This document shows, in pieces, positions 25,498 to 34,203 of a stretch of DNA of 64,000 bases (its first letter is position 1; each line of letters begins with the position of its first letter). The notes beneath the pieces are model-generated. The model searched no databases and had not been told where the DNA came from. It saw nothing but the letters and a program-made list of their open reading frames with translations. The position numbers were made by a program, and so were the translations under genes. The DNA lies in NCBI GenBank assembly GCA_023417315.1, contig JAEZFW010000035.1, positions 53,769-117,768 of the forward strand, written 5' to 3'. The DNA is from Pseudomonadota bacterium (lineage in GTDB: Bacteria; Pseudomonadota; Gammaproteobacteria; Steroidobacterales; Steroidobacteraceae).

Positions 25498-26002
25498 GAG
25501 TAACCACAAAGAACACAAAGGACACAAAAAAGAGCGGGAGATCTATGTTACCCGCGTCCATCGCGAGCGAACGGCCTCACGTACTTTCGGATCTCGAAGC
25601 GAGCGGATCCAAAGTTGATTAGCAGTCCATGCTGCAGCTTGCAGGACTTGAGATAACCCATGAGCTGGCCGTGTGCTCCGCAGAAAGGAGCTTCACTGCC
25701 TTGATTTCTACCAGCAGCAAGGAGCAGATCAGCGCAGTACTTACCGATGAGCGTTCCATCCTCATCTAGTACGTCGAGCGGAATCTGCTGCTGCACGTTC
25801 AATCCGGCTTTCCGCAGCCGGTGTGCAAGCGCGTTCTCGTACACCTTCTCGAGGTGCCCGTGGCCGTGAAACATGTGGATATCGAAAGCCGTTTGGCGAA
25901 CGACGTCCGCAATCGCGTTTACTTGAGATACATCCATGTCTCAATCTCCTTCCTGTTTCAGTTTTCCTTTTTGTGTCCTTTGTGTTCTTTGTGGTTACTC
26001 CT
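25498..26002. repeat. Inverted repeat of ACCACAAAG type enclosing the GxxExxY gene
   Basis: The left copy (25498-25534) and right copy (25965-26002) match over about 33 bases as inverted repeats made of 9-nt words ACCACAAAG, AACACAAAG and GACACAAAA. They enclose a single small gene. The arms are the same as those of palindrome 23586-23707, but the 'loop' is about 430 nt and coding. This looks like a palindrome with a gene as its loop. Confidence 0.85.
25548..25937 (-). pseudogene. GxxExxY-family protein with frame-shifted core
   Basis: The family-naming motif GHLEKVY is at residues 27-33, and the tail GQLMGYLKSCKLQHGLLINFG near 90-110 is normal for the family. Between them, residues 73-90 (about 25668-25721) match nothing in the family. 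The adjacent frame of that DNA reads LLVEIKAVKLLSAEHTA, the expected conserved core carrying the E-x-K of a PD-(D/E)xK nuclease-like fold. So the frame slips after ADLL and slips back near 25669. The intact GGAG before ATG 25937 suggests it is still translated. Either a recent decayed copy or sequencing error. Confidence 0.75.
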
Positions 26003-26008
26003 AACTCT

Positions 26009-26986
26009 TCACTTGTAGATCGGTAGATCTACGTCGGCAAACAACGCATCCACTTCCGCCGGCGTCGACGCATTGCCTGCGCGGTCGACGAGTCTCTTCG
26101 TCAGGTGCGGGGCGACGAGCTGGAGGAAGTCGTACATGTAGCCGCGCAGCAGTGCGCCTTGGTGGAATCCTGCCCAGGTGAGATGTGCGGGGAATAGGTG
26201 CGACGCATCGATCGAGACGAGATCCGAATCTTCCCGCGGATCCATCGCCATGCTCGCGACGATGCCGACACCGAGGCCGAGGCGCACGTAAGTTTTGATC
26301 ACGTCCGCATCACGTGCAGTGAGCGCGACGTGCGGCGTGAGTCCTGCGCGCGCGAAGATCTGCTGCAACGACGAAGGTCCCGAGAAGCCGAACACGTAAG
26401 TCACGATCGGATACTTGCCCAACATCTCGATCGTGATCTTCGACTCCTTGGCGAGCGGATGGCCTTGTGGCACGACGATTCGACGATGCCAGCGATAGCA
26501 CGGTAGCAGCACGAGATTCGTGAACAACTCCTGCGAACCCGTGTTGATCGCGAAATCGATACGATCGCGCGCCGCGAAATCCGCAATCTGTTCCGAGGTG
26601 CCCTGATGAAGATGGAGCTCCACGTCCGGATAGCGCTCGCGAAACTTCCTGATCACGGGCGGCAGCACATAGCGCGCTTGCGTATGCGTGGTTCCGATCG
26701 ACAGGGAGCCGCGGCCATCGCCACGTTGCTCCTCGGCGAGCCGCTTGATGCTTTGAACCTCCTTGAGGATGCGCAGCGCTCGCTCGATCACGCGTTTGCC
26801 CGCCGGCGTGACGCGGGTGAGCGTCCTGCCCTGACGCAGGAAGATAGGAAAGCCGAGCTCGTCCTCGAGCTGTTTGAGCTGTTTGCTGACTCCCGGCTGA
26901 GACGTATGGAGCCGTTCGGCCGCCGCGGTGATGTTGAGGTCGTTTTCGACGATCGCGGCCAGGTAGCGTAATTGCTGTAGTTTCAT
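26009..26986 (-). CDS. cysB: LysR-type regulator CysB
   Basis: CysB activates sulfate assimilation genes in response to N-acetylserine or O-acetylserine. The 325-residue protein begins MKLQQLRYLAAIVENDLN, with the helix-turn-helix AAERLHTSQPGVSKQLKQLEDELG at about 20-43, and has a substrate-binding domain (90-300) including SIGTTHTQARYVLPP, typical of CysB/Cbl. The start at 26986 matches family N-termini, although the frame extends 37 codons upstream. It is divergent from cysH, so the shared 160-bp gap is the likely control region. Confidence 0.93.
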   Translation of the reverse strand: MKLQQLRYLAAIVENDLNITAAAERLHTSQPGVSKQLKQLEDELGFPIFLRQGRTLTRVTPAGKRVIERALRILKEVQSIKRLAEEQRGDGRGSLSIGTTHTQARYVLPPVIRKFRERYPDVELHLHQGTSEQIADFAARDRIDFAINTGSQELFTNLVLLPCYRWHRRIVVPQGHPLAKESKITIEMLGKYPIVTYVFGFSGPSSLQQIFARAGLTPHVALTARDADVIKTYVRLGLGVGIVASMAMDPREDSDLVSIDASHLFPAHLTWAGFHQGALLRGYMYDFLQLVAPHLTKRLVDRAGNASTPAEVDALFADVDLPIYK

Positions 26987-27091
26987 GTACTTAGAAGTAG
27001 GTCGGGCGAGGCTCTGAAAGTCATAACAGCCCCGCATCATGACAGAACGAATGAGTCTTTCCCTGGTTATAAGCCGGTTAGATACAGTCCC

Positions 27092-27110
27092 TGACACCTA
27101 AAGAGTGTCA
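27092..27110. promoter_or_regulatory. Dyad in the cysB-cysH divergent region
   Basis: TGACAC and GTGTCA are separated by seven bases, 39 nt before the cysH start. An AT-rich stretch with TTATAA and TAGATACA lies just upstream. The dyad could be an operator or a leader hairpin. CysB sites are degenerate, so I cannot assign it to CysB by eye. Confidence 0.35.
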
Positions 27111-27148
27111 CGTCCCGAAGTACGCCTCCAAGAACCCAAGAAGCCCAC

Positions 27149-27895
27149 ATGAGCGTCGAGTCATTATCGCCCCGATTGGAAAAACTCGTGCACGACACGC
27201 GAGCTCTGCTCGAGCTCGCCGCACACGAGTACAAGGATGTCGTTTACTCGAACAGCTTGGGCGCGGAAGCGATGGTACTCACGGACATCATCTTCACGCA
27301 CGTGCCCGAGATCGAGATGTTTACGCTCGACACCGGCCGCTTGCACGATGAGACGCTGGCGCTGCTCGATCGCATCGAGCGCCGCTATCAGCGCCGCATC
27401 CAGGTGTTCTATCCCGATGCCGCGGCCATCGAAAGCTATGTTCGAGACAACGGCATCAATGGCTTCTATCTGGGAGTCGAAGAGCGGCAATCCTGCTGCC
27501 ACATTCGCAAAGTCGAACCGTTCAAGCGCGCGATCGCAGGTCGCAAGGCGTGGATTACGGGCGTTCGCCGCGAACAATCTGCCGAGCGCGCCTTGGGCGA
27601 ATCGATCTCGTGGGATGAGCGATACGGCTTGTGGAAGGTGAGCCCGCTGCTCGAGTGGACCGAAGAGGATGTGTGGGCCTATATCCAGGCGCGTAATCTT
27701 CCTTACAACTCGCTGCATGACAAAGGCTTCCCAAGCATCGGTTGCGCGCCTTGCACGCGCGCTGTGGAGGCGGGCGCCGATCCTCGGTCGGGCCGCTGGT
27801 GGTGGGAGAATCCGGATTCGCGCGAATGCGGTTTGCAGCCGCGCCGTCGCGTCATTCCTCTGAAAGTCGAGCCGCGCCGCGCGGCAGGGCAATAA
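27149..27895 (+). CDS. cysH: Adenylyl-sulfate (APS) reductase, assimilatory
   Basis: Reduces activated sulfate to sulfite using thioredoxin. The 248 residues have the PP-loop-like YSNSLGAEAMVL near 31 and, decisively, two cysteine pairs: C116-C117 (SCCHIRKVEP) and C199/C202 (GCAPC). These ligate the 4Fe-4S cluster found in APS reductases and absent from E. coli-type PAPS reductases. It starts the cysH-cysG-cysK-reductase run, with 33 nt to cysG. Confidence 0.92.
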   Translation: MSVESLSPRLEKLVHDTRALLELAAHEYKDVVYSNSLGAEAMVLTDIIFTHVPEIEMFTLDTGRLHDETLALLDRIERRYQRRIQVFYPDAAAIESYVRDNGINGFYLGVEERQSCCHIRKVEPFKRAIAGRKAWITGVRREQSAERALGESISWDERYGLWKVSPLLEWTEEDVWAYIQARNLPYNSLHDKGFPSIGCAPCTRAVEAGADPRSGRWWWENPDSRECGLQPRRRVIPLKVEPRRAAGQ

Positions 27896-27928
27896 CCCGC
27901 TCCGTTACGCGGACCGGATGCGCACGCC

Positions 27929-29404
27929 ATGGACTATTTCCCCATCTTTTTGCGGCTTCAAGGCGAGCCCGTTCTCGTCGTCGGTGGCGGCGAGGTCGCG
28001 GCGCGCAAGATCGAGCTGCTGTTGCGTGCAGGCGCGAAAGTTTCGGTCGTCTCTCCCGAGCTGAACGCGGAGCTTGCTGCGAAGGCGAGCGCGTTCGAGA
28101 TCGAGCACATTGCCGGCGAATTTCGCCCCGAGCTGCTCGATGGTAAGCGCCTCGCAATCGCGGCGACGGATAAGCATTCGATCAATGCGTGGGTCGCACA
28201 TCAAGCTGAACGCCGCAACGTGCCGGTGAACGTCGTTGATGATCGCGAGTTATCGCGCTTCATCGTGCCTGCGATCGTGGATCGCTCTCCTGTGGTCGTG
28301 GCGGTCGGCAGCAGCGGTGAAGCACCGGTGCTGACCCGCAGACTGCGTGAGCGACTCGAGTCGTTCTTGCCGCAACGGTTGGGCGCGCTCGCGACGCTCG
28401 CAGGATCACTTCGCAGTGCCGTAAAGGCTCGCGTTGCAAACCCGAGCAACCGTCGGCGTTTCTGGGAAAACTTCTTCGACGGCCAGATTGCAGCGGATGT
28501 GCTCGCCGGTCGTGCGGACGCGCAAGCGGAAGACACTCGCGAGCGTATTGAGCGAGCCCTCGAGCGCGAGGCGCAGGTTGGCGATCGCCCCGGCGAGGTG
28601 GTGCTCGTTGGTGCGGGGCCGGGAGATCCGGGCCTTCTAACATTGCGCGCGCTACGTGCGCTGCAGAACGCGGATGTCGTTCTCTACGATCGTCTCGTGT
28701 CGAACGAAGTGATCGATCTGGCCAGGCGCGATGCCCAGCGCATATATGTCGGCAAGACGGCCGGTGCCGCGCACGTCTCGCAAGAAGAAATCAATCAATT
28801 GCTCGTGCGCTTAGCGAAAGAAGGTAAGCGCGTGTGCCGCTTGAAAGGCGGCGATCCCTTTATCTTCGGCCGCGGTGGCGAAGAGTTGGAAGCGCTCGCG
28901 GCCGAAGGCATTCGGTTCGAGGTGGTGCCTGGGATCACTGCCGCGGCGGGCTGCGCAGCTTACGCAGGTATCCCGCTCACGCATCGCGATCATGCCCAAG
29001 CACTGACGTTCGTTACCGGACACTGCAAAGGCGAAACGGACCGTGTCGATTGGGAGTTGCTCGCGCGCTCCGGTCAGACCTCCGTGTTCTACATGGGCCT
29101 GGGTCATCTCGAGAACATCGTCGCGAACCTGCAGCAACATGGTGTACCTGCAGATCGTGCAGCGGCGGTGATCGAAGAAGGCACGCGCGCAGAGCAGCGC
29201 GTCGTGACCGGCACGTTGGCAGATCTGTCCGCGAAGGTGCGCGCTGCGAATGTGAAATCGCCGGCATTGCTAATCGTCGGTGAAGTCACGCGCTTGCACG
29301 AAACATTGCACTGGTTCAACGCGACGGCCGCGCAGCGGCCCACATTGCTGGGCGCGGATGCGTGGGCGTATGCGACTCACAACGATGGGAGGCTCTCCGC
29401 ATGA
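27929..29404 (+). CDS. cysG: Siroheme synthase CysG (trifunctional)
   Basis: Makes siroheme for sulfite reductase from uroporphyrinogen III. The 491 residues join a precorrin-2 dehydrogenase/ferrochelatase half (VLVVGGGEVAARKIELLLRAGA near 12-32; dimerisation helices about 115-200) to a SAM methyltransferase half with LVGAGPGDPGLLT near 227, YDRLVS near 253, KRVCRLKGGDPFIFGRGGEE near 300 and VPGITAA near 333. Overlaps the cysK start by ATGA. It directly serves the siroheme need of cysI in this island. Confidence 0.96.
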   Translation: MDYFPIFLRLQGEPVLVVGGGEVAARKIELLLRAGAKVSVVSPELNAELAAKASAFEIEHIAGEFRPELLDGKRLAIAATDKHSINAWVAHQAERRNVPVNVVDDRELSRFIVPAIVDRSPVVVAVGSSGEAPVLTRRLRERLESFLPQRLGALATLAGSLRSAVKARVANPSNRRRFWENFFDGQIAADVLAGRADAQAEDTRERIERALEREAQVGDRPGEVVLVGAGPGDPGLLTLRALRALQNADVVLYDRLVSNEVIDLARRDAQRIYVGKTAGAAHVSQEEINQLLVRLAKEGKRVCRLKGGDPFIFGRGGEELEALAAEGIRFEVVPGITAAAGCAAYAGIPLTHRDHAQALTFVTGHCKGETDRVDWELLARSGQTSVFYMGLGHLENIVANLQQHGVPADRAAAVIEEGTRAEQRVVTGTLADLSAKVRAANVKSPALLIVGEVTRLHETLHWFNATAAQRPTLLGADAWAYATHNDGRLSA

Positions 29405-30468
29405 GCCAATCGATTCGACGCGGATTCGCAGATGCGATCGGCAACACACCGCTCATCCGCTTGAACAGTTTCAGTGAGCTCACCGGATGCGAAATCCTCG
29501 GCAAGGCCGAGTTCATGAATCCGGGCGGCTCGGTGAAAGATCGCGCCGCGCGCGCAATAATCGATGAAGCCGAACGCAGCGGTCGCTTGCAGAAGGGCGG
29601 CACCGTCGTCGAGGGCACCGCGGGCAACACGGGCATCGGTCTCGCGCACGTCTGCAACGCGCGTGGTTACCGGTGCGTGATCGTCATGCCCGACAACCAG
29701 TCGAACGAGAAGTATCAGATGATCGAGACGCTCGGCGCGGAAGTGCTGCGCGTGAAGACGGTGCCGTACTCGGATCCGAATCACTATCAAAAGATTGCGC
29801 GTCGACTCGCAGACGAAATTCCGGATGCAGTCTGGGCGAATCAGTTCGACAACACCGCGAACCGAGATGCGCATGAGCAGACGACCGGCCCGGAGATCTG
29901 GGCGCAAACCAGCGGCCGCATCGATGCGTTCGTTGCTGCAACCGGCACGGGCGGTACGCTAGGTGGGATTTCCCGCTATCTGAAACGGGAAAACGCGAAG
30001 GTTTTGATCGCATTAGCTGACCCTCAAGGCAGCTCGCTTTATCATTGGTTGCGTCATGGCGAGTTGAAGGCGACGGGCCCGGGCTCCATTACAGAGGGCA
30101 TCGGAATCGGTCGCGTGACGGCGAATCTAGAAGGCTCGCCAATCGACGAAGCCTTGCACATCACCGATGTCGAGTGCGTGCGCACGGTCTACCAGCTGCT
30201 GCGCGATGAGGGCTTGTTCCTTGGCAGCACGAGCGGCGTGAATGTGGCCGCTGCCGTGGAATTGGCGCGGCGACTCGGTCGCGGTCACACGATCGTGACG
30301 ATCCTGTGCGACAACGGCGCCAAGTATCAGTCGCGTTTGTTCAATCGAAAGTGGCTGAGCGAGAAGGGACTGCTCGAAGCAGCGGGTCTCGCTCAGCATG
30401 TTCAACCAGCTTCTATCACGGAGACACCTCGTGTCGTCGACGGCTACCCACAACGACTCAGCGCTTAA
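29401..30468 (+). CDS. cysK: Cysteine synthase (O-acetylserine sulfhydrylase family)
   Basis: PLP enzyme joining sulfide to O-acetylserine. The 355 residues contain the lysine motif NPGGSVKDRAA near 38-48, the asparagine loop EGTAGNTGIG near 70, the PLP phosphate loop TGTGGT near 181 and a SGVNVAA region near 280. It is longer at the C-terminus than E. coli CysK. ATGA overlap with cysG. The next gene begins inside its last codons. CysM or a cystathionine-synthase-like activity is possible; context favours cysteine synthesis. Confidence 0.9.
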   Translation: MSQSIRRGFADAIGNTPLIRLNSFSELTGCEILGKAEFMNPGGSVKDRAARAIIDEAERSGRLQKGGTVVEGTAGNTGIGLAHVCNARGYRCVIVMPDNQSNEKYQMIETLGAEVLRVKTVPYSDPNHYQKIARRLADEIPDAVWANQFDNTANRDAHEQTTGPEIWAQTSGRIDAFVAATGTGGTLGGISRYLKRENAKVLIALADPQGSSLYHWLRHGELKATGPGSITEGIGIGRVTANLEGSPIDEALHITDVECVRTVYQLLRDEGLFLGSTSGVNVAAAVELARRLGRGHTIVTILCDNGAKYQSRLFNRKWLSEKGLLEAAGLAQHVQPASITETPRVVDGYPQRLSA

Positions 30469-31549
30469 GTTCGAACGCCACCCGATTCAGACCGACGTCG
30501 TCATCGTCGGCGCAGGCCCGTGCGGCCTGTTTCAGGTGTTCGAGCTCGGATTGCTCGGACTCAAAGCCCACTTGGTTGATTCGCTGAAAGCGCCGGGCGG
30601 TCAGTGCGTCGAGCTGTATCCGGATAAGCCGATCTACGACATCCCCGCCGTGCCCGTATGCACGGGTCAGGAGCTGACGGATCGCTTGCTCGAGCAAATC
30701 AAGCCGTTCAACGCAGGCATGCATCTCGGACAAGAAGTCACGGAAGTGCAGCGCCAAGAGAACGGTCGCTTCCGCGTCGTGACCAGCGCTGCGACGGTCT
30801 TCGATACCGGTGCGGTTGTCATCGCGGGCGGTGTCGGCTCGTTCCAGCCGCGCAAACTGGACGTGCCGGGTGCCGCCGAGATCGAAGGCAAGTATCTGCA
30901 CTATCGCGTGAAGGATCCGCGTGCGTTCGCCGATCAGGACGTCGTGATCCTCGGCGGCGGCGATTCCGCGCTCGATTGGGCGCTCACGCTCGTCGACCAC
31001 GCGCGCAGTGTGGTCCTCGTGCATCGTCGGGCCGAGTTCCGCGGTGCGCCGGCGTCGGTCGCCAAGCTCTACGCGCTGCGCGATGAGCTGCGCGCCGACG
31101 TGCTGATCGGGCAAGTGAAAGAAGTGAACACGGTGGACGGCGTCTTGAAGTCCGTAAGTGTTCTGGGCGGCGACAGCGTCGTGCGCCGCGTCGACGTCGA
31201 TCAACTCCTCGTGTTCTTCGGTCTGCACCCGAAATTAGGACCCATCGCGGAATGGGGTCTCGACATCAACAAGCGTCAGCTCGCCGTCGATACGGAGAAG
31301 TTCCAGACGAACATCCCCGGCATCTACGCCGTGGGTGACATCAACACCTACCCCGGTAAGAAGAAGCTGATTCTGTCCGGCTTCCACGAGGGTGCGCTCG
31401 CCGCATTCGCGATCAAGGAATATCTCGAGCCGGGCAAGAAGGTGCACCTCCAATACACGACCACGAGCCCGCTCATGCACAAGCGGCTGGGTGTCGCGCC
31501 GGAAGCGGAAGAGGGTGCCGAAGAGCGCAAGGTTGCGGGCGGACGCTAG
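30431..31549 (+). CDS. Ferredoxin/flavodoxin--NADP(+) reductase, thioredoxin-reductase-like, copy 2
   Basis: Paralog of the product at 20190, with long near-identical stretches: IQTDVVIVGAGPCGLFQ, KPIYDIPA, LGGGDSALDW and VGDINTYPGKKKLILSGFHE. It lacks a CxxC, as copy 1 does. GTG 30431 is preferred because GGAG lies seven bases upstream; ATG 30398 would add 11 residues with no ribosome site. It overlaps the cysK end, so it is the last gene of the cysH operon. Two copies flanking one sulfite reductase suggest separate regulation or different ferredoxin partners. Confidence 0.9.
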   Translation: MSSTATHNDSALKFERHPIQTDVVIVGAGPCGLFQVFELGLLGLKAHLVDSLKAPGGQCVELYPDKPIYDIPAVPVCTGQELTDRLLEQIKPFNAGMHLGQEVTEVQRQENGRFRVVTSAATVFDTGAVVIAGGVGSFQPRKLDVPGAAEIEGKYLHYRVKDPRAFADQDVVILGGGDSALDWALTLVDHARSVVLVHRRAEFRGAPASVAKLYALRDELRADVLIGQVKEVNTVDGVLKSVSVLGGDSVVRRVDVDQLLVFFGLHPKLGPIAEWGLDINKRQLAVDTEKFQTNIPGIYAVGDINTYPGKKKLILSGFHEGALAAFAIKEYLEPGKKVHLQYTTTSPLMHKRLGVAPEAEEGAEERKVAGGR

Positions 31550-31560
31550 GCGGCGGATCC

Positions 31561-31617
31561 GGGCTACGGGCGACGAGCTACGGCCTGAACCCGAAGTTCG
31601 GGCCCTGCGTTCAGGGA
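31561..31617 (+). terminator. Possible single heptad arm plus hairpin after the cys operon
   Basis: 31561-31588 reads as 7-nt words GGGCTAC, GGGCGAC, GAGCTAC and GGCCTGA, in the style of the palindrome arms, but no matching right arm is found. From 31582 nested inverted repeats CCTGAA/TTCAGG and CCCGAA/TTCGGG can fold into a hairpin. There is no T-run, so termination is a guess. Confidence 0.4.
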
Positions 31618-31682
31618 GTAACTGATCGTTGCTCCCAGTTCGGCGACTGTTTCCCGCAACTTCATGCGGCTATCATCGCCGC

Positions 31683-32027
31683 ATGAAGATCAGAACCCTC
31701 CTTCCTCTCAGCATCGTCGTCGTCGCGGCCGTTCTCAGTGGCTGCCAAGTTACGCCCAGCCGAATCCCTGATCCTCCCGCTCCGCTGGAGGTGCTGAGCT
31801 CGAGCCCCCTTCGCATCGAAAGTGGGTGCCAGGTCGACGGCGCGCTGCTCGTCGAGTACACGGTTCTCCAGAGCGGTGAGACCGGCAATATCGAGGTTTC
31901 CTCGGGCCCCGACTGTGCCCGCCAAGCGCTAACGGCATGGGTGGCCTCTCATCGCTACGCTCGGCAGCCCGCCGACGTCTCTACGCGCTTCGAGTGGATC
32001 CTGGTGTCGGGTAGGCGGGGTTCATGA
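31683..32027 (+). CDS. Lipoprotein with TonB-C-like region
   Basis: 114 residues with a signal peptide and lipobox VLSGC (Cys near 21), so it should be lipid-anchored. The rest (about 45-110) contains GALLVEYTVLQSGETGNIEVSSG and a helix with ALTAWVASHRYARQ, resembling the small TonB C-terminal fold, with two further Cys that could form a disulfide. The frame extends 18 codons upstream, but ATG 31683 puts the signal peptide at the N-terminus. No specific function recognised. Confidence 0.7.
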   Translation: MKIRTLLPLSIVVVAAVLSGCQVTPSRIPDPPAPLEVLSSSPLRIESGCQVDGALLVEYTVLQSGETGNIEVSSGPDCARQALTAWVASHRYARQPADVSTRFEWILVSGRRGS

Positions 32028-32055
32028 GCCTCCTCCGCGTCTAACATCCAGACAG

Positions 32056-32154
32056 AGGAATTACCTCCAGGGCTGCGGAGACGCAAAGAGAAGACAGACG
32101 ATCGTTTTTCTCTGACCGCTGCGTACCCGCGGCGCTGCGAGAGTAATCCCTCCT
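32056..32154. repeat. Imperfect intergenic palindrome before phoX-like gene
   Basis: The left arm (about 32056-32094) contains GGAATTACCTCCAGGG and GCGGAGACGCA. The right arm (32110-32154), read in reverse complement, contains GGATTACTCTCGCAG and GCGGGTACGCA, then GTCAGAG at the loop side. The arms match only partly, but they have the loop-proximal GTCAGAG shared by other palindromes in the window. Confidence 0.5.
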
Positions 32155-32185
32155 CCACTCGCCACGCGAGGGTGACGCCAAAGCA

Positions 32186-34198
32186 ATGCCTCGAAGCTCC
32201 AAGCCGTTCGAAGATCTTCTGCTCCAGCGGTTCTCGCGCCGAGACGTGCTGCAGGCTGGGTTCGCGCTCACGCCGCTGATGTTGGGCGGCTGCACTGCGC
32301 TGGGAACGTCACAGCCTTCAAATTCCGCACATGGGCTAGCGTTCACGCCCATCAAGGGCAGCGCGGCGGATGAAGTGATTCTGCCGTCTGGCTACACCCA
32401 TGACCTGATCGTTCGCTGGGGCGAGAGTCTTGTCGACGGCGTGCCCGATCTGGACGCCTCGCAGTTGGCGGACGGTGCGCTCTTGGAACGGGGCGCCGCG
32501 GAGCTACAAGCGCAACGCTTCGGGCAGAACTGCGATGCAATCCATTTCTTTCCGCTCGATGCCCGCGGCGATCGCGGGATCCTGTGCGTCAATAACGAAT
32601 TCACAGACGATGCGCTCATGTATCCGGGCCACGCAGGATTCGCCGGCGCAAGCCGTGGCGCGGCGAAGGCATACGTCTCCAAGCATCCGCAGATCGTTGC
32701 CGTGTCCCAGGCAGCGCAGGGCGTCTCGGTCATCGAAGTTGTCCGCGAGCGCGGAGCGTGGCGGCGAGTCAAGGATTCGCGATACGCGCGTCGCATTACC
32801 GCGAATTCCCCGATCGACATCGGCGGGCCTGCACGCGGTGCAGTGTTGATGCAAACGCAAGGCGATCCGCGCGGCGTCCGCGCGCTCGGCACATTCGGCA
32901 ATTGTGCAGGCGGGCGGACGCCTTGGGGCACGTATCTCACTGCTGAAGAAAACATCCAGGATTACTTCGGCAACTATTCGCTGCTGCAGAAGGAGCGAGG
33001 CCTGCACGATCACATCGTGGCCTCACATGAACGCTACGCGATGTGGAGCACGCATTCGCTTTATGGATGGGAGGCAGGCGATCCACGTTTCGATCTGATG
33101 CGCAATCCGACTGAACCGTTCCGCTTCGGCTGGATCGTGGAGATCGATCCCAGAGATCTCGTTCGCGCCCCGATCAAGCGCACTGCGCTCGGACGCTTCG
33201 CGCATGAAGGAGCGAATCCAATCGTGGCGCCCGATGGCCGCGTCGCCGTCTACATGGGCGATGATGCGAAATTCGAATATGTCTACAAGTTCGTGAGTGC
33301 TCGCAGGTTCGATGCGAAGAATCCGAGCAGCAACCGCGACCTGCTCGATGCCGGCACACTTTTCGCCGCGCGCTTCGATGCGAATGGCTCTGGCGAATGG
33401 TTGCCGCTCGTGTACGACGAGAAGGGACCTCTGAACGAAGCGGCGGGTTTCCGCAATCAGGCCGAAGTGTTGATCAAGGCGCGCGCGGCAGCGTCCATTC
33501 TCGGCGCGACGCCCATGGACCGACCCGAAGATGTCGATGTGAATCCGGTCACGGGCCGCATCTACGTTGCGTGTACGAACAACGATCGCCGCACAGAAGA
33601 ATCCAAGCTGGCGCATTACCGCGGCCGCGAGATCGATCTCGGTCCCAATGCGGCGAACCCTCGAGCGCTCAATCAGTACGGGCACATCATCGAGATCCGT
33701 GAGTCGGGCGACGATCACACCTCGCCGGCCTTCTCTTGGGAAGTCTTCCTTCTGGGCGGGGATCCGAGCGGAGGCAGATTGGTGGCGAGTGTGACGAGCG
33801 CGGTTGCGAACAGCAGCTACTACGCGGGTTATACGAATGCGGAGGAGTTGAGCCCCATTGGATCGCCCGACAACTTAGGCTTCGACGCAAACGGCAATCT
33901 GTGGATCGTTACCGATGGAGCGCAGCCGGACGACTCGAATAACGGTTGCTGGGTGTGCCCCACGACCGGGCCGCAGCGCGGACGGTTGCAACGTTTCATG
34001 AGTGGTCCGGTCGGCGCGGAGATCTGCGGCTGTGAGTTCACGCCGGATGGCGAAACCCTTTTCTTGAGCATCCAGCACCCGGGCAGCGGCGGAAGCGTGA
34101 CTCATCCGACGAGCCACTGGCCAGATGGCGCAGGCACGCAACCTCGCGCGAGCGTGATCGCAGTCAGAAAAGAGGGTGGCGGTCGGGTGGGAAGCTGA
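32186..34198 (+). CDS. PhoX-family (DUF839) secreted phosphatase
   Basis: A 670-residue protein with a Tat-type signal (FSRRDVLQAGFALTPLMLGGC, twin Arg near 18-19) whose Cys could also be a lipidation site. The body is the PhoX beta-propeller: FPLDARGDRGILCVNNEFT near 113-131, GRTPWGTYLTAEEN near 247, HGRFAHEG-like GRFAHEGANPI near 335 and RPEDVDVNPVTGRIYVACTNN near 447-467. PhoX enzymes are Ca/Fe-dependent alkaline phosphatases outside the cytoplasm. No pho regulon box was identified. Confidence 0.88.
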   Translation: MPRSSKPFEDLLLQRFSRRDVLQAGFALTPLMLGGCTALGTSQPSNSAHGLAFTPIKGSAADEVILPSGYTHDLIVRWGESLVDGVPDLDASQLADGALLERGAAELQAQRFGQNCDAIHFFPLDARGDRGILCVNNEFTDDALMYPGHAGFAGASRGAAKAYVSKHPQIVAVSQAAQGVSVIEVVRERGAWRRVKDSRYARRITANSPIDIGGPARGAVLMQTQGDPRGVRALGTFGNCAGGRTPWGTYLTAEENIQDYFGNYSLLQKERGLHDHIVASHERYAMWSTHSLYGWEAGDPRFDLMRNPTEPFRFGWIVEIDPRDLVRAPIKRTALGRFAHEGANPIVAPDGRVAVYMGDDAKFEYVYKFVSARRFDAKNPSSNRDLLDAGTLFAARFDANGSGEWLPLVYDEKGPLNEAAGFRNQAEVLIKARAAASILGATPMDRPEDVDVNPVTGRIYVACTNNDRRTEESKLAHYRGREIDLGPNAANPRALNQYGHIIEIRESGDDHTSPAFSWEVFLLGGDPSGGRLVASVTSAVANSSYYAGYTNAEELSPIGSPDNLGFDANGNLWIVTDGAQPDDSNNGCWVCPTTGPQRGRLQRFMSGPVGAEICGCEFTPDGETLFLSIQHPGSGGSVTHPTSHWPDGAGTQPRASVIAVRKEGGGRVGS

Positions 34199-34203
34199 AG
34201 AGA

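Noticed and set aside
24555..25622. Antisense open frame of 355 residues opposite the ABC exporter
   Set aside because: The minus strand holds Walker A, signature and Walker B motifs; the antisense product is low-complexity His/Arg/Glu-rich.
23586..26002. ABC exporter plus repeats considered as a composite transposon
   Set aside because: The flanking ACCACAAAG arms belong to two separate palindromes, no transposase or target duplication is visible, and the same arm type is found as a gene-less palindrome.
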